Below the pieces are notes generated by a model that was not told the DNA's origin, searched no databases, and saw only the letters and a program-made list of their open reading frames with translations. This document shows, piece by piece, positions 8,247 through 17,744 of a stretch of 40,651 nt of DNA (positions are counted from its first letter, which is position 1; each line of letters opens with the position of its first letter). The position numbers were made by a program, and so were the translations under genes. Source of the DNA: Clostridiales bacterium (GTDB taxonomy: Bacteria > Bacillota > Clostridia > Lachnospirales > WQUN01); the NCBI GenBank assembly GCA_031271295.1, contig JAISVZ010000172.1, positions 1 through 40,651 on the forward strand, read 5' to 3'.

Positions 8247-8696
8247 ATGTCTTTTTTTAACGCTATAAATACAAGCGCAAGCGGCTTAACCGCTCAGCGT
8301 TTAAGAATGGATATAATTTCAGAAAACCTTGCCAACGCAAATACAACAAGAACCGAGGACGGCACTCCTTTCAAGCGAAAGGTTGTGTTGTTTCAGGAAA
8401 GGCAGCAGGCAACAACATTTGAGCAATTTTTTGCGCAGGCAACCGGAAAGGCGGCTATTAAATCCGCCGGGGTGCGTGTATCCGAAATTGTTCGCGACGA
8501 AAAAGCGGGCCCCAAAATTTACGACCCGTCCCACCCCGACGCGGACGCGGAAGGTTATGTGGAGCAGTCTAACGTTAACGTTGTAGAGGAAATGGTTAAC
8601 TTAATTTCCGCCAGCCGTTCCTACGAGGCAAACATTACCGCTATAGGTACTTCAAAGTCTATGCTTGCTAAAACTCTTGAAATGGCAACAAGGTAA
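8247..8696 (+). CDS. flgC: Flagellar basal-body rod protein FlgC
   Basis: A rod subunit of 149 residues, usual family length. The N-terminus [20 protein letters not shown] followed by [10 protein letters not shown] is the shared rod/hook motif. The C-terminus [20 protein letters not shown] is the rod/hook C-terminal signature. Exported through the flagellar type III system without a cleaved signal. AGGGAGGG precedes the ATG. A 61-base gap separates it from fliE. Confidence 0.96.
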   Translation: MSFFNAINTSASGLTAQRLRMDIISENLANANTTRTEDGTPFKRKVVLFQERQQATTFEQFFAQATGKAAIKSAGVRVSEIVRDEKAGPKIYDPSHPDADAEGYVEQSNVNVVEEMVNLISASRSYEANITAIGTSKSMLAKTLEMATR

Positions 8697-8757
8697 CGCT
8701 TAGCTCAGTGCGTAAGCGCGGTTTTAAAATTAATAAAAATTTGGGGAGCTACATAAA

Positions 8758-9066
8758 ATGGATGCTATAAACGGTTTGGGAAGAATAAACGAACTTGGGT
8801 TTTATAAACCGGTTAAGGAAACTGCCGAGGTTAATAAATCCGCGTTCGAAGGCTTTTTTCAAGCGGCTCTTAACGCCTTGGACGGTGCAAACGAAGCTCA
8901 GCTAAATTCCGAAAAGTTGTACTTGGATTTGGCAACAGGCAAAACAGACGATGTTCTTGCGGTAATTTTAGCTCAGGAAAAGGCTACCGCTTCGCTGAAT
9001 TTTACAGTGCAGATTACCAACAAGGTTATTGAAGCGTACAGGGAAATAATGCGTATGCAGATGTAA
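8758..9066 (+). CDS. fliE: Flagellar hook-basal body complex protein FliE
   Basis: FliE (102 residues) is the adapter between the MS ring/export gate and the rod. The C-terminal half shows the family pattern: DDVLAVILAQEKATASLNFTVQI followed (in about 10 residues) by a helix EAYREIMRMQM ending the protein, as FliE normally does. GGGGA lies upstream of the ATG. It sits in its conserved position between flgC and fliF. Confidence 0.93.
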   Translation: MDAINGLGRINELGFYKPVKETAEVNKSAFEGFFQAALNALDGANEAQLNSEKLYLDLATGKTDDVLAVILAQEKATASLNFTVQITNKVIEAYREIMRMQM

Positions 9067-9109
9067 TGTTACTTAAAAAGGTAAATCAGTTTGTGAAAGA
9101 GGTGAGCGG

Positions 9110-10756
9110 ATGCAGCAGCGGCTGTTAACTTTTTGGAACGGCGTTAAGGATAGATGGAATTCTCTTACGAATTCAGGTAAATTAAAAATAGTTTTATCTG
9201 TTTCTGCGGTAATAATTGCTCTTGCGGCGCTTATATATTTTGCCGTAAAACCAAGGATGACTGTTCTTTTAAGCGGGTTGGAATTTACCGCCGGTATGGA
9301 TGGTACATCCTTGCTTGAGGCTGAGGGCATACAAAGCGAGTTTGATAAAGGTGAACTTCGGGTACGTGAAGAGGACGCGAGCCGTGCGGCGAAACTTTTA
9401 ACCGACAGCGATTCCACGATACTTAGAAGCGAGGATACGTCCTTCGCCAACGCCATGAACCTTATAACAATGGGTACAACCGAGGCAACAAGGCGCGAAA
9501 TAATGTTAAACCAAAAGCAAAATGAGCTTGCTAACGATTTGCGAATGTACGACGGCGTTGTGTCCGCCGTGGTAACGCTCTACATTCCGCCGGACGACAG
9601 GTTTTTTATCAGAGAGGAACAAAAGGCTACATGCGGCGTTATTCTAAACACGGATAAAGAAATCTCAGGAACCATAGGCGAAAATATGGCTCGCTTTATA
9701 TGTAAAGGCATAAAAGGCCTTAACATGGAAGATGTTATAATTACAAACCAAAACGGCGAAACAATATATTCCGGCGCAAGCGAAGCGGAACTTGGTTCGC
9801 CCGAACAGTACGAACTTGAACGGCTTCAAAAAGCGGATATCGAGCGGCAGGTAAGAAATCAGGTTGCCCCTATGTACGATACTTCCAGCATTCTTCTTAA
9901 ACTCGACATTAATAACGACAGGCTTCAAGAGGAAATGCTTCGCTATGAGGACCCTAACCCCACGGAAGGTCAGCAAGGTTTTCCAACAACCGAAAGCTCC
10001 ATGCAGTCTTCGGTAACGGGAGGTTCCCCGCAGGATGCTCCCGGTATAGACGCTAACGATCAGGTAGGCCCAACATACAATATAGGGGAGGATGCCGTTG
10101 CCAGCGCCAAAACAAAAGAAGAACAGGTTAGCTACGTTTACGACGAAATAAGAACTTCAAGAAACCAGGCGCTCGGAGTTATTAATTACGGCAACTCCGC
10201 GCTTTCAATAAAACTCATTCAAAAACAGGAATACTACGAAGAGGACCTGCCGCAGTACATACAGGAAAACGGTTTGCCGGAAACTACAACTTGGCGGCAA
10301 TTTCAAAACGGTACGCAGGAATTCATTCAACTTGAAAACGACGCTAATTTAGAAAATATACGTACAAACATAAGCGTAGGTACGGGTATTAACAACGTGC
10401 ACTTAATAGCGTTTCGTCAGTCACTATTTTTCGACAGCCCGGTGCCGCCGGTTAACTATCAAAACTACATAATTTTGGCTATTTTGGCTCTTCTTATTCT
10501 GCTTCTGCTTTACGGGTTCGTTAAGAAAACCCAGCAGGACGAGGTTACAGAGGTGGAGCCGGAATTATCCGTAGAGGACTTGCTTGTGAGCACTCAGCTT
10601 GAGGAAGAAAAAGAAGCGACAACCGCAGAACAGCTTGCGGGTATTGAATTTAACCAGCAATCCGAGGCGCTTAAGCAAATTGAGAACTTTATAAACGAAA
10701 GGCCGGAGGCAGTGGCACAGCTTTTGCGTAACTGGATGAACGAGGAATGGGAGTGA
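9110..10756 (+). CDS. fliF: Flagellar MS-ring protein FliF
   Basis: FliF builds the membrane MS ring on which the whole motor is assembled. The 548-residue protein has two membrane helices, at about 26-46 and 450-470. Between them is the large outer region with ring-building motifs, starting with the family block FANAMNLITMGTTEATRREI and a flexible P/G/Q-rich insert (about 285-330). The cytosolic tail after the second helix ends with NERPEAVAQLLRNWMNEEWE, the helix that docks into FliG. AGGTGAG precedes the ATG, and fliG begins 4 bases after the stop, consistent with coupled translation of these tightly bound partners. Confidence 0.97.
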   Translation: MQQRLLTFWNGVKDRWNSLTNSGKLKIVLSVSAVIIALAALIYFAVKPRMTVLLSGLEFTAGMDGTSLLEAEGIQSEFDKGELRVREEDASRAAKLLTDSDSTILRSEDTSFANAMNLITMGTTEATRREIMLNQKQNELANDLRMYDGVVSAVVTLYIPPDDRFFIREEQKATCGVILNTDKEISGTIGENMARFICKGIKGLNMEDVIITNQNGETIYSGASEAELGSPEQYELERLQKADIERQVRNQVAPMYDTSSILLKLDINNDRLQEEMLRYEDPNPTEGQQGFPTTESSMQSSVTGGSPQDAPGIDANDQVGPTYNIGEDAVASAKTKEEQVSYVYDEIRTSRNQALGVINYGNSALSIKLIQKQEYYEEDLPQYIQENGLPETTTWRQFQNGTQEFIQLENDANLENIRTNISVGTGINNVHLIAFRQSLFFDSPVPPVNYQNYIILAILALLILLLLYGFVKKTQQDEVTEVEPELSVEDLLVSTQLEEEKEATTAEQLAGIEFNQQSEALKQIENFINERPEAVAQLLRNWMNEEWE

Positions 10757-10760
10757 GTAA

Positions 10761-11786
10761 ATGGCGGCATCAGTGGCTTCAATAGCCGATATAGCGGGAA
10801 AGGAAAAGGCCGCGATTTTGCTTATCGCACTGGGGCCGGAAAAATCGTCTCAGGTTTTTAAATACCTAAAAGAGGAAGAAATTGAAACTTTAACTCTTGA
10901 AATAGCGAACATTTCCACAGTAATGCCCGCCGTTAAAGACGCTGTTGTGGATGAATTCTATCAAATATGTATAGCGCAGCAGTATATCGCCGAAGGCGGA
11001 ATTATTTACGCCAAACAAATTCTTGAGCGCGCGCTCGGCGAATCGAAAGCGTACGAGGTTATCAGTAAGCTTACGGTATCCTTGCAAGTTCGCCCGTTCG
11101 ATTTTATACGCAAAACGGAGGCAACACAGCTTCTTAACTTTATTCAAAACGAGCATCCTCAAACCATAGCAATGATACTTTGCTACTTAAAACCGAAACA
11201 GGCCGCTGAAATTCTGTCGGAACTGCCGCCGGATAAACAGGCGGATGTTACAAGAAGAATAGCCCTTATGGACAGAACCAGCCCGGATGTTATAAAAGAG
11301 GTGGAACGCGCTTTGGAGAAAAAGCTATCGGCTCTTATGACGGAGGATTTTACAACTGTTGGCGGTATAGATTCCGTTGTGGAAATTTTAACGGGTGTGG
11401 ATCGCGGTACGGAAAAATACATACTGGAAACTCTCGAAACCGAAGACGCGGAACTTACCGACGAAATCAAGAAGAAGATGTTCGTATTCGAGGATATTAT
11501 TACATTAGACAACCGCTCTATTCAAAGGGTTCTTCGCGAAATTACAGACAACAGAGAGCTTGCCGTTGCGCTTAAGGGCGCAAAAGCGGAGGTTCAGGAT
11601 GTTATTTACGCCAACCTTTCAAAACGCCTTGGCGCTATGATAAAAGAAGATATGGATTTTATGGGTCCTGTGCGCAGGTCAGACTCCGAGGAAGCCCAGC
11701 AGAAAATTGTTAACATTGTGCGAAGGCTTCAGGATACGGGTGAAATTATTGTTGCCCGGGGCGGAGGGGATGAAATAATTGTCTAG
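10761..11786 (+). CDS. fliG: Flagellar motor switch protein FliG
   Basis: FliG forms the top of the C-ring and meets the MotA stator to make torque. The 341-residue protein has the N-terminal FliF-binding domain (AAILLIALGPEKSSQVFKYL), the central EHPQTIAMIL motif (FIQNEHPQ, about 131-138) that binds FliM, and the C-terminal torque helix with charged residues in LDNRSIQRVLREI. Length matches the family. A GGAGTGAGT stretch at the end of fliF serves as its ribosome binding site. It overlaps fliH by 8 bases. Confidence 0.97.
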   Translation: MAASVASIADIAGKEKAAILLIALGPEKSSQVFKYLKEEEIETLTLEIANISTVMPAVKDAVVDEFYQICIAQQYIAEGGIIYAKQILERALGESKAYEVISKLTVSLQVRPFDFIRKTEATQLLNFIQNEHPQTIAMILCYLKPKQAAEILSELPPDKQADVTRRIALMDRTSPDVIKEVERALEKKLSALMTEDFTTVGGIDSVVEILTGVDRGTEKYILETLETEDAELTDEIKKKMFVFEDIITLDNRSIQRVLREITDNRELAVALKGAKAEVQDVIYANLSKRLGAMIKEDMDFMGPVRRSDSEEAQQKIVNIVRRLQDTGEIIVARGGGDEIIV

Positions 11787-12552
11787 GATATTAAAATCAT
11801 CCTCGGTAATGTTAGATGAAAGCAATGTTATAAGTGTTGATGTTATGGACGAGGTTTTGCTTAGGCTTAAGCAGGAAGAAGAGGAAAAGCGCTTGTCCGA
11901 AGAGGAAGCCAAGCACAAGTCCGAACAAATTTTGGCCTTTGCCGAAAGCGAAGCGCAAAGGTTAAAAGACGAAGCCTTAGCTGACGCGGAAAAAGAAGCG
12001 GCGGTTATTATTTCAAAAGCAAACGCCGAGTCTGCAAAAATTAAAAAAGAAGCGTATCAGGAGGCTTATGAAAACGGGCTTAGTAAGGGCGAAGAAGAGG
12101 CAAACATTCTAATTAAAGATGCCGAGCAAATAAAAGCCGATGCGTATATTGAAAAAAATAAAATTTTAAATTCGGCGGAACCGGAAGCTGTGGAACTGAT
12201 ATCCGATGTTATTAAAAAGCTTATAGGCGATATTTACGAGGTTAACCCCGGTGTAATAATGTTTTTAATAAGGCAGGGGCTGGCGCAGGTAGCCGCCGCA
12301 GGGGATATCACAATTCATGTTTCAAGGCAGGATTACGACGAGCTTATACCCAATAAAGAGGAAATTCTGGCTTTGGCGGAAGCGGGCACGAAAATTGATA
12401 TTTTGAGGGATGTTTCGCTCAACCGGTCGGACTGCGTAATTGAAACTCGTTTCGGTAATATAGATTGCAGCCTTAACCGGCAATATGAAGCTTTAAAGGA
12501 AAACCTTTATTATATATGCAAAAACAGGTTTGCCGAAAATGACGGCATGTAG
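11779..12552 (+). CDS. fliH: Flagellar export ATPase regulator FliH
   Basis: FliH is the peripheral stalk that links the FliI ATPase to the export gate and C-ring. The 257-residue protein has a long E/K-rich coiled coil with Ala at regular spacing (about 25-140) and a C-terminal globular part like the V/F-ATPase delta/E subunits (about 150-257, including DCVIETRFGNIDCSL). The start is a TTG inside the end of fliG, with GGAGGGG 9 bases upstream, so translation is coupled to fliG. Sequence is weakly conserved in this family; position between fliG and fliI adds much of the confidence. Confidence 0.9.
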   Translation: MSRILKSSSVMLDESNVISVDVMDEVLLRLKQEEEEKRLSEEEAKHKSEQILAFAESEAQRLKDEALADAEKEAAVIISKANAESAKIKKEAYQEAYENGLSKGEEEANILIKDAEQIKADAYIEKNKILNSAEPEAVELISDVIKKLIGDIYEVNPGVIMFLIRQGLAQVAAAGDITIHVSRQDYDELIPNKEEILALAEAGTKIDILRDVSLNRSDCVIETRFGNIDCSLNRQYEALKENLYYICKNRFAENDGM

Positions 12553-12563
12553 GGGCAAAGCTA

Positions 12564-13874
12564 ATGGATACTATTAATCTCGGTAAATACAGGCGCGCTT
12601 TAGAAAAGGTGTACATAAAAAAGTTAGGACGCGTTTCTCAGGTAGTTGGGCTTACTATAGAATCTATAGGGCCGGACGTTAACCTTGGAAGCTCATGCGA
12701 AATAAAGGCCAATAAATACGCGCCGCCGGTTATGTCCGAAGTTGTGGGTTTTAAAAACAACAACATTTTGCTTATGCCGTTGGGCGATATGAGCGGAATC
12801 GGGCCGGGCGCGATAGTTGAAGCTTCAGATAAACCCATTACCGTTAAAATATCGGATAAACTTTTGGGACGCGTGCTGGACGGCTTGGGTAAACCCATGG
12901 ACGGTAAAGGGCCAATTGTTACCGGGGACGATTTTAAAGTTACAAACCCGCCTCCAAACCCCTTAACAAGAAAGCGGATACACGAACCGTTAGAGCTTGG
13001 AATAAAGGCGATAGATGCCCTTTTAACCGTAGGTAAGGGGCAAAGAATTGGTATTTTCGCCGGAAGCGGCGTGGGCAAAAGCACGCTTATGGGTATGATA
13101 GCCAGAAACACTAAGGCGGATATAAACGTAATAGCGCTTATAGGAGAACGCGGCAGGGAAGTTAGGGAATTTTTAGAGAAGGACTTGGGCGAGGAAGGGT
13201 TAAAGCGTTCGGTTGTGGTTATAGCCACATCGGATAAACCGGCTCTTGTAAGGCTTAAAGCCGCCGATGTTGCAACTTCGGTTGCGGAATACTTCAGAGA
13301 ACAGGGAAAAGACGTTATTCTGCTTATGGACTCGTTAACTCGTTACGCAATGGCGCAGCGCGAAGTTGGTTTGGCAACCGGCGAACCGCCTGTTTCAAGG
13401 GGTTACACGCCGTCCGTGTTCGCGGCTATGCCAAAGCTGTTAGAGCGTGCGGGCACTTCGGATAAGGGTTCGGTTACCGGGCTTTACACCGTTTTAGTGG
13501 ACGGCGACGATTTAACGGAACCGGTTACGGATACGGCGCGCGGCATACTGGACGGGCATATTGTTTTGGCAAGGAAAATAGCCAACCGCAACCAATACCC
13601 CGCGATAGATGTTTTGGCAAGCATTTCCCGCGTTATGACCGACGTTGTTTCAAAGGAACACAAAGCGGCCGCAAACCTTATGAAGAAGGTAATGGCAATA
13701 TACGCTGACGCGGAGGATTTAATAAATATAGGCGCATACGTTTCCGGAAGCAATCCCGATATAGACGACGCAATAGCAAGGTATCCTGCAATAAGGGGTT
13801 TTATTACGCAAAGTGTGGAAGAGGCGTTTGAGTTTAAGCAAACCGTTGCGGATATGATTAAAATAGTATCGTAG
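12564..13874 (+). CDS. fliI: Flagellum-specific ATPase FliI
   Basis: FliI is the cytosolic ATPase that prepares flagellar substrates for export and is related to the F1 beta subunit. The 436-residue protein has Walker A GIFAGSGVGKSTL (about 163-175), the catalytic glutamate region ALIGERGREVREF (about 192-204) and Walker B VILLMDSLTRYAMAQREV (about 251-268). The start ATG has AGGGG upstream. It lies between its partners fliH and fliJ, with 10-11 bases on each side. Confidence 0.98.
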   Translation: MDTINLGKYRRALEKVYIKKLGRVSQVVGLTIESIGPDVNLGSSCEIKANKYAPPVMSEVVGFKNNNILLMPLGDMSGIGPGAIVEASDKPITVKISDKLLGRVLDGLGKPMDGKGPIVTGDDFKVTNPPPNPLTRKRIHEPLELGIKAIDALLTVGKGQRIGIFAGSGVGKSTLMGMIARNTKADINVIALIGERGREVREFLEKDLGEEGLKRSVVVIATSDKPALVRLKAADVATSVAEYFREQGKDVILLMDSLTRYAMAQREVGLATGEPPVSRGYTPSVFAAMPKLLERAGTSDKGSVTGLYTVLVDGDDLTEPVTDTARGILDGHIVLARKIANRNQYPAIDVLASISRVMTDVVSKEHKAAANLMKKVMAIYADAEDLINIGAYVSGSNPDIDDAIARYPAIRGFITQSVEEAFEFKQTVADMIKIVS

Positions 13875-13883
13875 GTTGAGGCT

Positions 13884-14330
13884 ATGGCTAAGTTTGTTTT
13901 TAGGTTTAAAAGTTACTTAAGCGTAAAGGAAAAGGTTGAGGACCAAAAAAAAATAGCTTACGGCAAAGCGCTTAAGCAGCTTGAGGAAGAAAAAAGAAAA
14001 AAGCGCGAAATGATAAACGAACGCGAAAACGCGATAAATTCTTTTAAGGAAAAATTACAAAAAAGAATAAGCGCTGCGGATACTCAAATGCACAACAACT
14101 TTTTAGCATACATAAAAGAAGCAATTTCAAAGCAGGAAAAGGTTATTAAAGCCGCAGAAAACGAAGCTGAGAAAAAGCGGTTGGAACTGGTAGAGGCTAT
14201 GAAAGAAAGAAAAACCTTGGAGAAACTCAAGGAACGTGATTACGAGGAATATGTAATTGAATCCAAAAAAGAAGAGGAAAAAATTACCGACGGGGTTGTA
14301 AGTTACAAATACAGTAATCGCGGTATTTGA
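13884..14330 (+). CDS. fliJ: Flagellar export protein FliJ
   Basis: A 148-residue, highly charged two-helix coiled-coil protein (FRFKSYLSVKEKVEDQKK at the start, then E/K-rich heptads). FliJ is the central stalk of the FliI ATPase ring and carries export chaperones. The family is poorly conserved at the sequence level, but length, coiled coil and position directly after fliI fit. The ribosome binding site is a moderate TTGAGG. Confidence 0.9.
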   Translation: MAKFVFRFKSYLSVKEKVEDQKKIAYGKALKQLEEEKRKKREMINERENAINSFKEKLQKRISAADTQMHNNFLAYIKEAISKQEKVIKAAENEAEKKRLELVEAMKERKTLEKLKERDYEEYVIESKKEEEKITDGVVSYKYSNRGI

Positions 14331-14345
14331 CGGAGGTTAGAATAA

Positions 14346-15143
14346 ATGGCGGCAAAAGTTAAGGAGCAGCCCTTAATTGAAGAAGAAATTGAACAGGCCG
14401 GAGGTAATAAAAGCCCCAAGCAAAAAAAGCAAAAAGCGCCGAAGGAAAAAAAGAGCCGTGCAAGGCGAGGCCCCGGTGCGGGCGTTGTGGTTGTAATTTT
14501 CATTTTGCTCATAGTTGGCGCGTTGGCGGCTGTTATTGGTTTTAATTTATTCGGGCTAAGGGACAGGTATTTGGCTCCGTTAGCCGCCGACATTCCAATT
14601 GTAGGCAATTTAATCCCCCCTGCGGATTCCGAGGCCGACAGTGTTGCCGAAGCGGATTTACAAGCGCAAATAAGGGATTTAGAGTATCAGGTAACGTCGT
14701 TGCAAAGGGAACTTGACGATGCCGGCAGGAATTTGGAACTAAGGCAGGAAGAAATAGATAGGTTAAGTGTTTTTGAACAGCAGTGGTCTGAGAACCAAGA
14801 AGCAAGGGATGAGTTTGACAGAATGGTTGCTTTAAATAACCCGCAGGCTTACGCGGCGTATTATGAAAGCATTTCGCCGGAAAACGCGGAAATTTTATAC
14901 CCCGAAGCAAAACAGGACGCTGTAGTTCAAAGGGAAATTAGCCGATATTTAACAACAATAGATGAAACTGACGAAAGCAGTACCGCGCAGGCTTTAGAGC
15001 AGCTTGTACCAACGGATTTGGATATGGTTGTTTCCATATTAAAAGGAATAACCGAAGAGCGAAGCGCCGCGATACTCGATGAAATGTCGGCGGAAAACAG
15101 TGCCGCGATATTGAAAAGGTGGTTTCCGTTAGGAACGCCTTAA
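14346..15143 (+). CDS. YlxF/MotE-like membrane protein with MgtE_N-type C-terminus
   Basis: A 265-residue protein in the position of Bacillus subtilis ylxF. It has a very basic cytosolic N-terminus (KQKKQKAPKEKKSRARR, residues about 24-40), one membrane helix (about 45-65), a coiled coil (about 95-135) and a C-terminal helical repeat domain. There LEQLVPTDLDMVVSILKGI and RSAAILDEMSAENSAAIL follow the MgtE_N/FliG-like pattern of paired helices. Related domains occur in the MotE chaperone of alpha-proteobacteria; a role in stator or hook assembly is inference. An AGGTTAG site precedes the ATG. It is 15 bases after fliJ and 32 bases before fliK. Confidence 0.8.
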   Translation: MAAKVKEQPLIEEEIEQAGGNKSPKQKKQKAPKEKKSRARRGPGAGVVVVIFILLIVGALAAVIGFNLFGLRDRYLAPLAADIPIVGNLIPPADSEADSVAEADLQAQIRDLEYQVTSLQRELDDAGRNLELRQEEIDRLSVFEQQWSENQEARDEFDRMVALNNPQAYAAYYESISPENAEILYPEAKQDAVVQREISRYLTTIDETDESSTAQALEQLVPTDLDMVVSILKGITEERSAAILDEMSAENSAAILKRWFPLGTP

Positions 15144-15175
15144 CAATAAAAAATTGATCCAAAGGAGGTGAAAAA

Positions 15176-16624
15176 ATGGAAATAACATCAATTTACGCGC
15201 AAAACCAGAACGTAAAAACCGAAGGTCAGTTTATTCCGGAAAAAAAGCAGGATTCCAATTTTGAGGATTTTATTTCAAAGGCGGAAACAAAAAACGCCGA
15301 GTTGCAAAAGGCAAACGAAAGCAGGCCGAATGATAACCGGGCTAAAGGGCAAAACGTTAAAGGCAAAAAGGGCGCAGAGGTTGCAAACTCTGAAAAAAAG
15401 GTAACCAATGAAAAACCTGAGGATTCACCGGAAACCGAAAAGGCCGAAGCGGAAAAGCCGGAAACAGCCGAAACGAAAAAAACCGATACTGAAACAGCCG
15501 AAACGGAAAAAACAGACGAGAACACCGAAACCAAAACCGAAACCGAAGTTGAAGCTGAAAAAACTGAGGTAACCGAAGAAACGGCGGTTCAGGCAGAGGT
15601 AGCTGCCGTGCTATTAAACAGCCAAATTGTTTTCGCGATAGCTAAAGAGCTAAATGTTTCGCCGGAAGAGGTTTCAAAAATACTTGAAAAACTGAACATT
15701 ACCGCCGCCGATCTTACGGACAGCGAGGTATTGGGGAGTTTTGTAAGGGAATTTTTCGGAGTTTCGTCCAATGTTGAACTGCTTAACTTGCCTAATGTGA
15801 AGGAAGTGTTTGCCGGAATAACCGAAGCTGTTTCAAAGGCCGTGCCGGAGCAGGTTAAACATGTTGAAAGCCCGGCGGCAATGGTTGTAAAAGCGGAAGT
15901 GAACACGGAAGTAAAAACGCAGGAAGTTTCAACCGCAGATACCGAAGGCTTAACAATACGGCAAGAATCCGCCAAAGTTATAGAACAGGACGCTCCAAAA
16001 CAGGAGAATACGAGGCAGGCGGGCGGGCAGCAAAGCGAAGGCGAAGGCTATCAGAATTTGGAGCCGGGTTTTGAGGATGCGGTTGCCGCAGAGGTTCCGG
16101 TTAATGACGAAAACGTAGTGGTATCCGGTAATACAATAAGCCAAAGCGCCAGAATTGTTACCGCAGAGGGCAGAATTGCAAGTGCGCGCGCTTACAGCCC
16201 AACGGAAATAATTAACCAGGTAACGGAGCAAATTAAAGCGGATATTAAAGGCAGCGCTTCGGAAGTTAAAATGCTTTTAAGGCCGGAATCGTTAGGGGAG
16301 CTTACGCTTAAAATAGCTGTTGAAAACGGTATAGTTACCGCACAGTTTACGGCGGAAAGCCAGCGAGTAAAAGAAATTATCGAATCTAATTTCGCTCAGC
16401 TTCAAAGCGCTCTGTCGCAGTCAGGTATGAATGTTGGCGCACTTTCAGTTTCGGTATCAAACGATAACGAAAACGAGGCTATGCAGGCATACGAACGCGA
16501 GCGCCAAAAAAGCGCGAGGCGTATAGGCAAAATAATATCCGATTTGGGTTTTGCCGTAGCCGAAGAAGCGCAGATAGTTAGCGAAGAGGATGTTTTAAAC
16601 ACCCAGGTTAATTTAACGGTGTAG
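15176..16624 (+). CDS. fliK: Flagellar hook-length control protein FliK
   Basis: FliK is the exported ruler that measures hook length and switches FlhB to filament export. The 482-residue protein begins with a disordered region, very rich in E, K and T (about 40-140), which is the usual ruler part. It ends with the conserved Flg_hook domain (about 355-430: VKMLLRPESLGELTLKI, then AQFTAESQRVKEIIE). A perfect AAAGGAGGTG lies just before the ATG. The E/T/K tract is built from repeated GAAAC-type units in the DNA and is a likely place for length change between strains. Confidence 0.93.
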   Translation: MEITSIYAQNQNVKTEGQFIPEKKQDSNFEDFISKAETKNAELQKANESRPNDNRAKGQNVKGKKGAEVANSEKKVTNEKPEDSPETEKAEAEKPETAETKKTDTETAETEKTDENTETKTETEVEAEKTEVTEETAVQAEVAAVLLNSQIVFAIAKELNVSPEEVSKILEKLNITAADLTDSEVLGSFVREFFGVSSNVELLNLPNVKEVFAGITEAVSKAVPEQVKHVESPAAMVVKAEVNTEVKTQEVSTADTEGLTIRQESAKVIEQDAPKQENTRQAGGQQSEGEGYQNLEPGFEDAVAAEVPVNDENVVVSGNTISQSARIVTAEGRIASARAYSPTEIINQVTEQIKADIKGSASEVKMLLRPESLGELTLKIAVENGIVTAQFTAESQRVKEIIESNFAQLQSALSQSGMNVGALSVSVSNDNENEAMQAYERERQKSARRIGKIISDLGFAVAEEAQIVSEEDVLNTQVNLTV

Positions 16625-16640
16625 AATGGAGGTAAGAAAT

Positions 16641-17705
16641 ATGGCAGTAGATGATGTTTCCGCGTACACAGGTTTATGGGGAGCGGTTCCGAAAAAAACC
16701 TCGGGAACTTCGGCGGCAAATAAAACCAATGAAGTGGAAGTTACCAGAAACCCGAACAGTTCGTTGGATAAAAACGCGTTTTTAAATTTACTAGTAACTC
16801 AAATGAAATACCAAGACCCGTTAAACCCTACCGATGATAAGCAATTTTTGGCACAGATGGCGCAGTTTACGGCACTTGAGCAAATGCAGAATATGAACGC
16901 CACAACAAGCAAAAGCCAGGCTTATTCAATGATAGGCAAGGAAATTTACGCCGAAAAGTATAACAAAGAAACGTTTACAACCGAGGAGGTTGAGGGCAGT
17001 GTTGCCGCAGTTACAATGAAAAACGGCTCTCCGTATCTTCTTGTTATGACGCAGGCGAGCGATACTCCGGTTGAAGTTCCTCTGGAGGATGTGGTGGAAG
17101 TTTACGATACAAGCGCGGCAGCTTCCGCAGATAAAATGCAGAGCATTTACGATTCGCTTTCAGTAAGCCAAAACATGGCGCTTATCGGTAAGTTTGTACA
17201 GGCGGTAACCGAGGATGCGGACGGCAACCCGATTTTTGTTGAAGGCAAGGTGGATTCCGTTAAATTCTTCAACGGTCAGGCAGTGCTTGTTGTTGGGGAT
17301 AAGCAGGTTTTCGGAAATGAAATTATGTCTGTTGGCGATGAAATGCAGGTAATAGGAAGCAAAGTTTCCGTAAACAAAAAGGACGAGGTAACGGGGCAGT
17401 ACTCACCGTATATTGAAAACGGAACCGTTTCGGGCGTTAAGTTTGGCGGGAAGGATAACAACGAGGTTTACCTTGTTACGGACGGCAACGATATAAGGCT
17501 GGATTCGTTAAACGAAGTTGTTTATTTAACCGAAGCCGGTAAATACGTAGGCAAGCAAGTTTCCGACGGCGTCGTTAAAGGAACAATCGCTGATGTTGTA
17601 ATTCAGGATACCAAGGTGTTTGTTAAGGTATTAACCGGTACAGACGAAGAGGGAGCTGAAACCTACGGTTACGTTGAGTTTTCAAAGGTAAGGGGCAAGG
17701 CGTAA
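16641..17705 (+). CDS. flgD: Flagellar hook assembly/capping protein FlgD, extended form
   Basis: FlgD caps the growing hook and helps insert FlgE subunits. The N-terminal signature LDKNAFLNLLVTQMKYQD (about 39-56) and PTDDKQFLAQMAQFTALEQM are diagnostic. The ATG at 16641 was chosen because GGAGGT lies 7 bases upstream; the ATG at 16626 is before that site. At 354 residues it is far longer than the B. subtilis form (about 140). The extra part, from about residue 97, consists of four similar modules. Each opens with an I/V-G-K/S-x-V type motif and contains a VxGxVxxV strand pattern, probably small beta-barrels. Confidence 0.93.
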   Translation: MAVDDVSAYTGLWGAVPKKTSGTSAANKTNEVEVTRNPNSSLDKNAFLNLLVTQMKYQDPLNPTDDKQFLAQMAQFTALEQMQNMNATTSKSQAYSMIGKEIYAEKYNKETFTTEEVEGSVAAVTMKNGSPYLLVMTQASDTPVEVPLEDVVEVYDTSAAASADKMQSIYDSLSVSQNMALIGKFVQAVTEDADGNPIFVEGKVDSVKFFNGQAVLVVGDKQVFGNEIMSVGDEMQVIGSKVSVNKKDEVTGQYSPYIENGTVSGVKFGGKDNNEVYLVTDGNDIRLDSLNEVVYLTEAGKYVGKQVSDGVVKGTIADVVIQDTKVFVKVLTGTDEEGAETYGYVEFSKVRGKA

Positions 17706-17744
17706 TAAGCAGCCATACAAAGGTAAAAAGTTTTTGTAATTGTC

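Noticed and set aside
12638-13228. Minus-strand open frame of 196 codons opposite fliI
   Set aside because: Shadow of the strongly conserved fliI gene; low-complexity S/P/I-rich protein without motifs.
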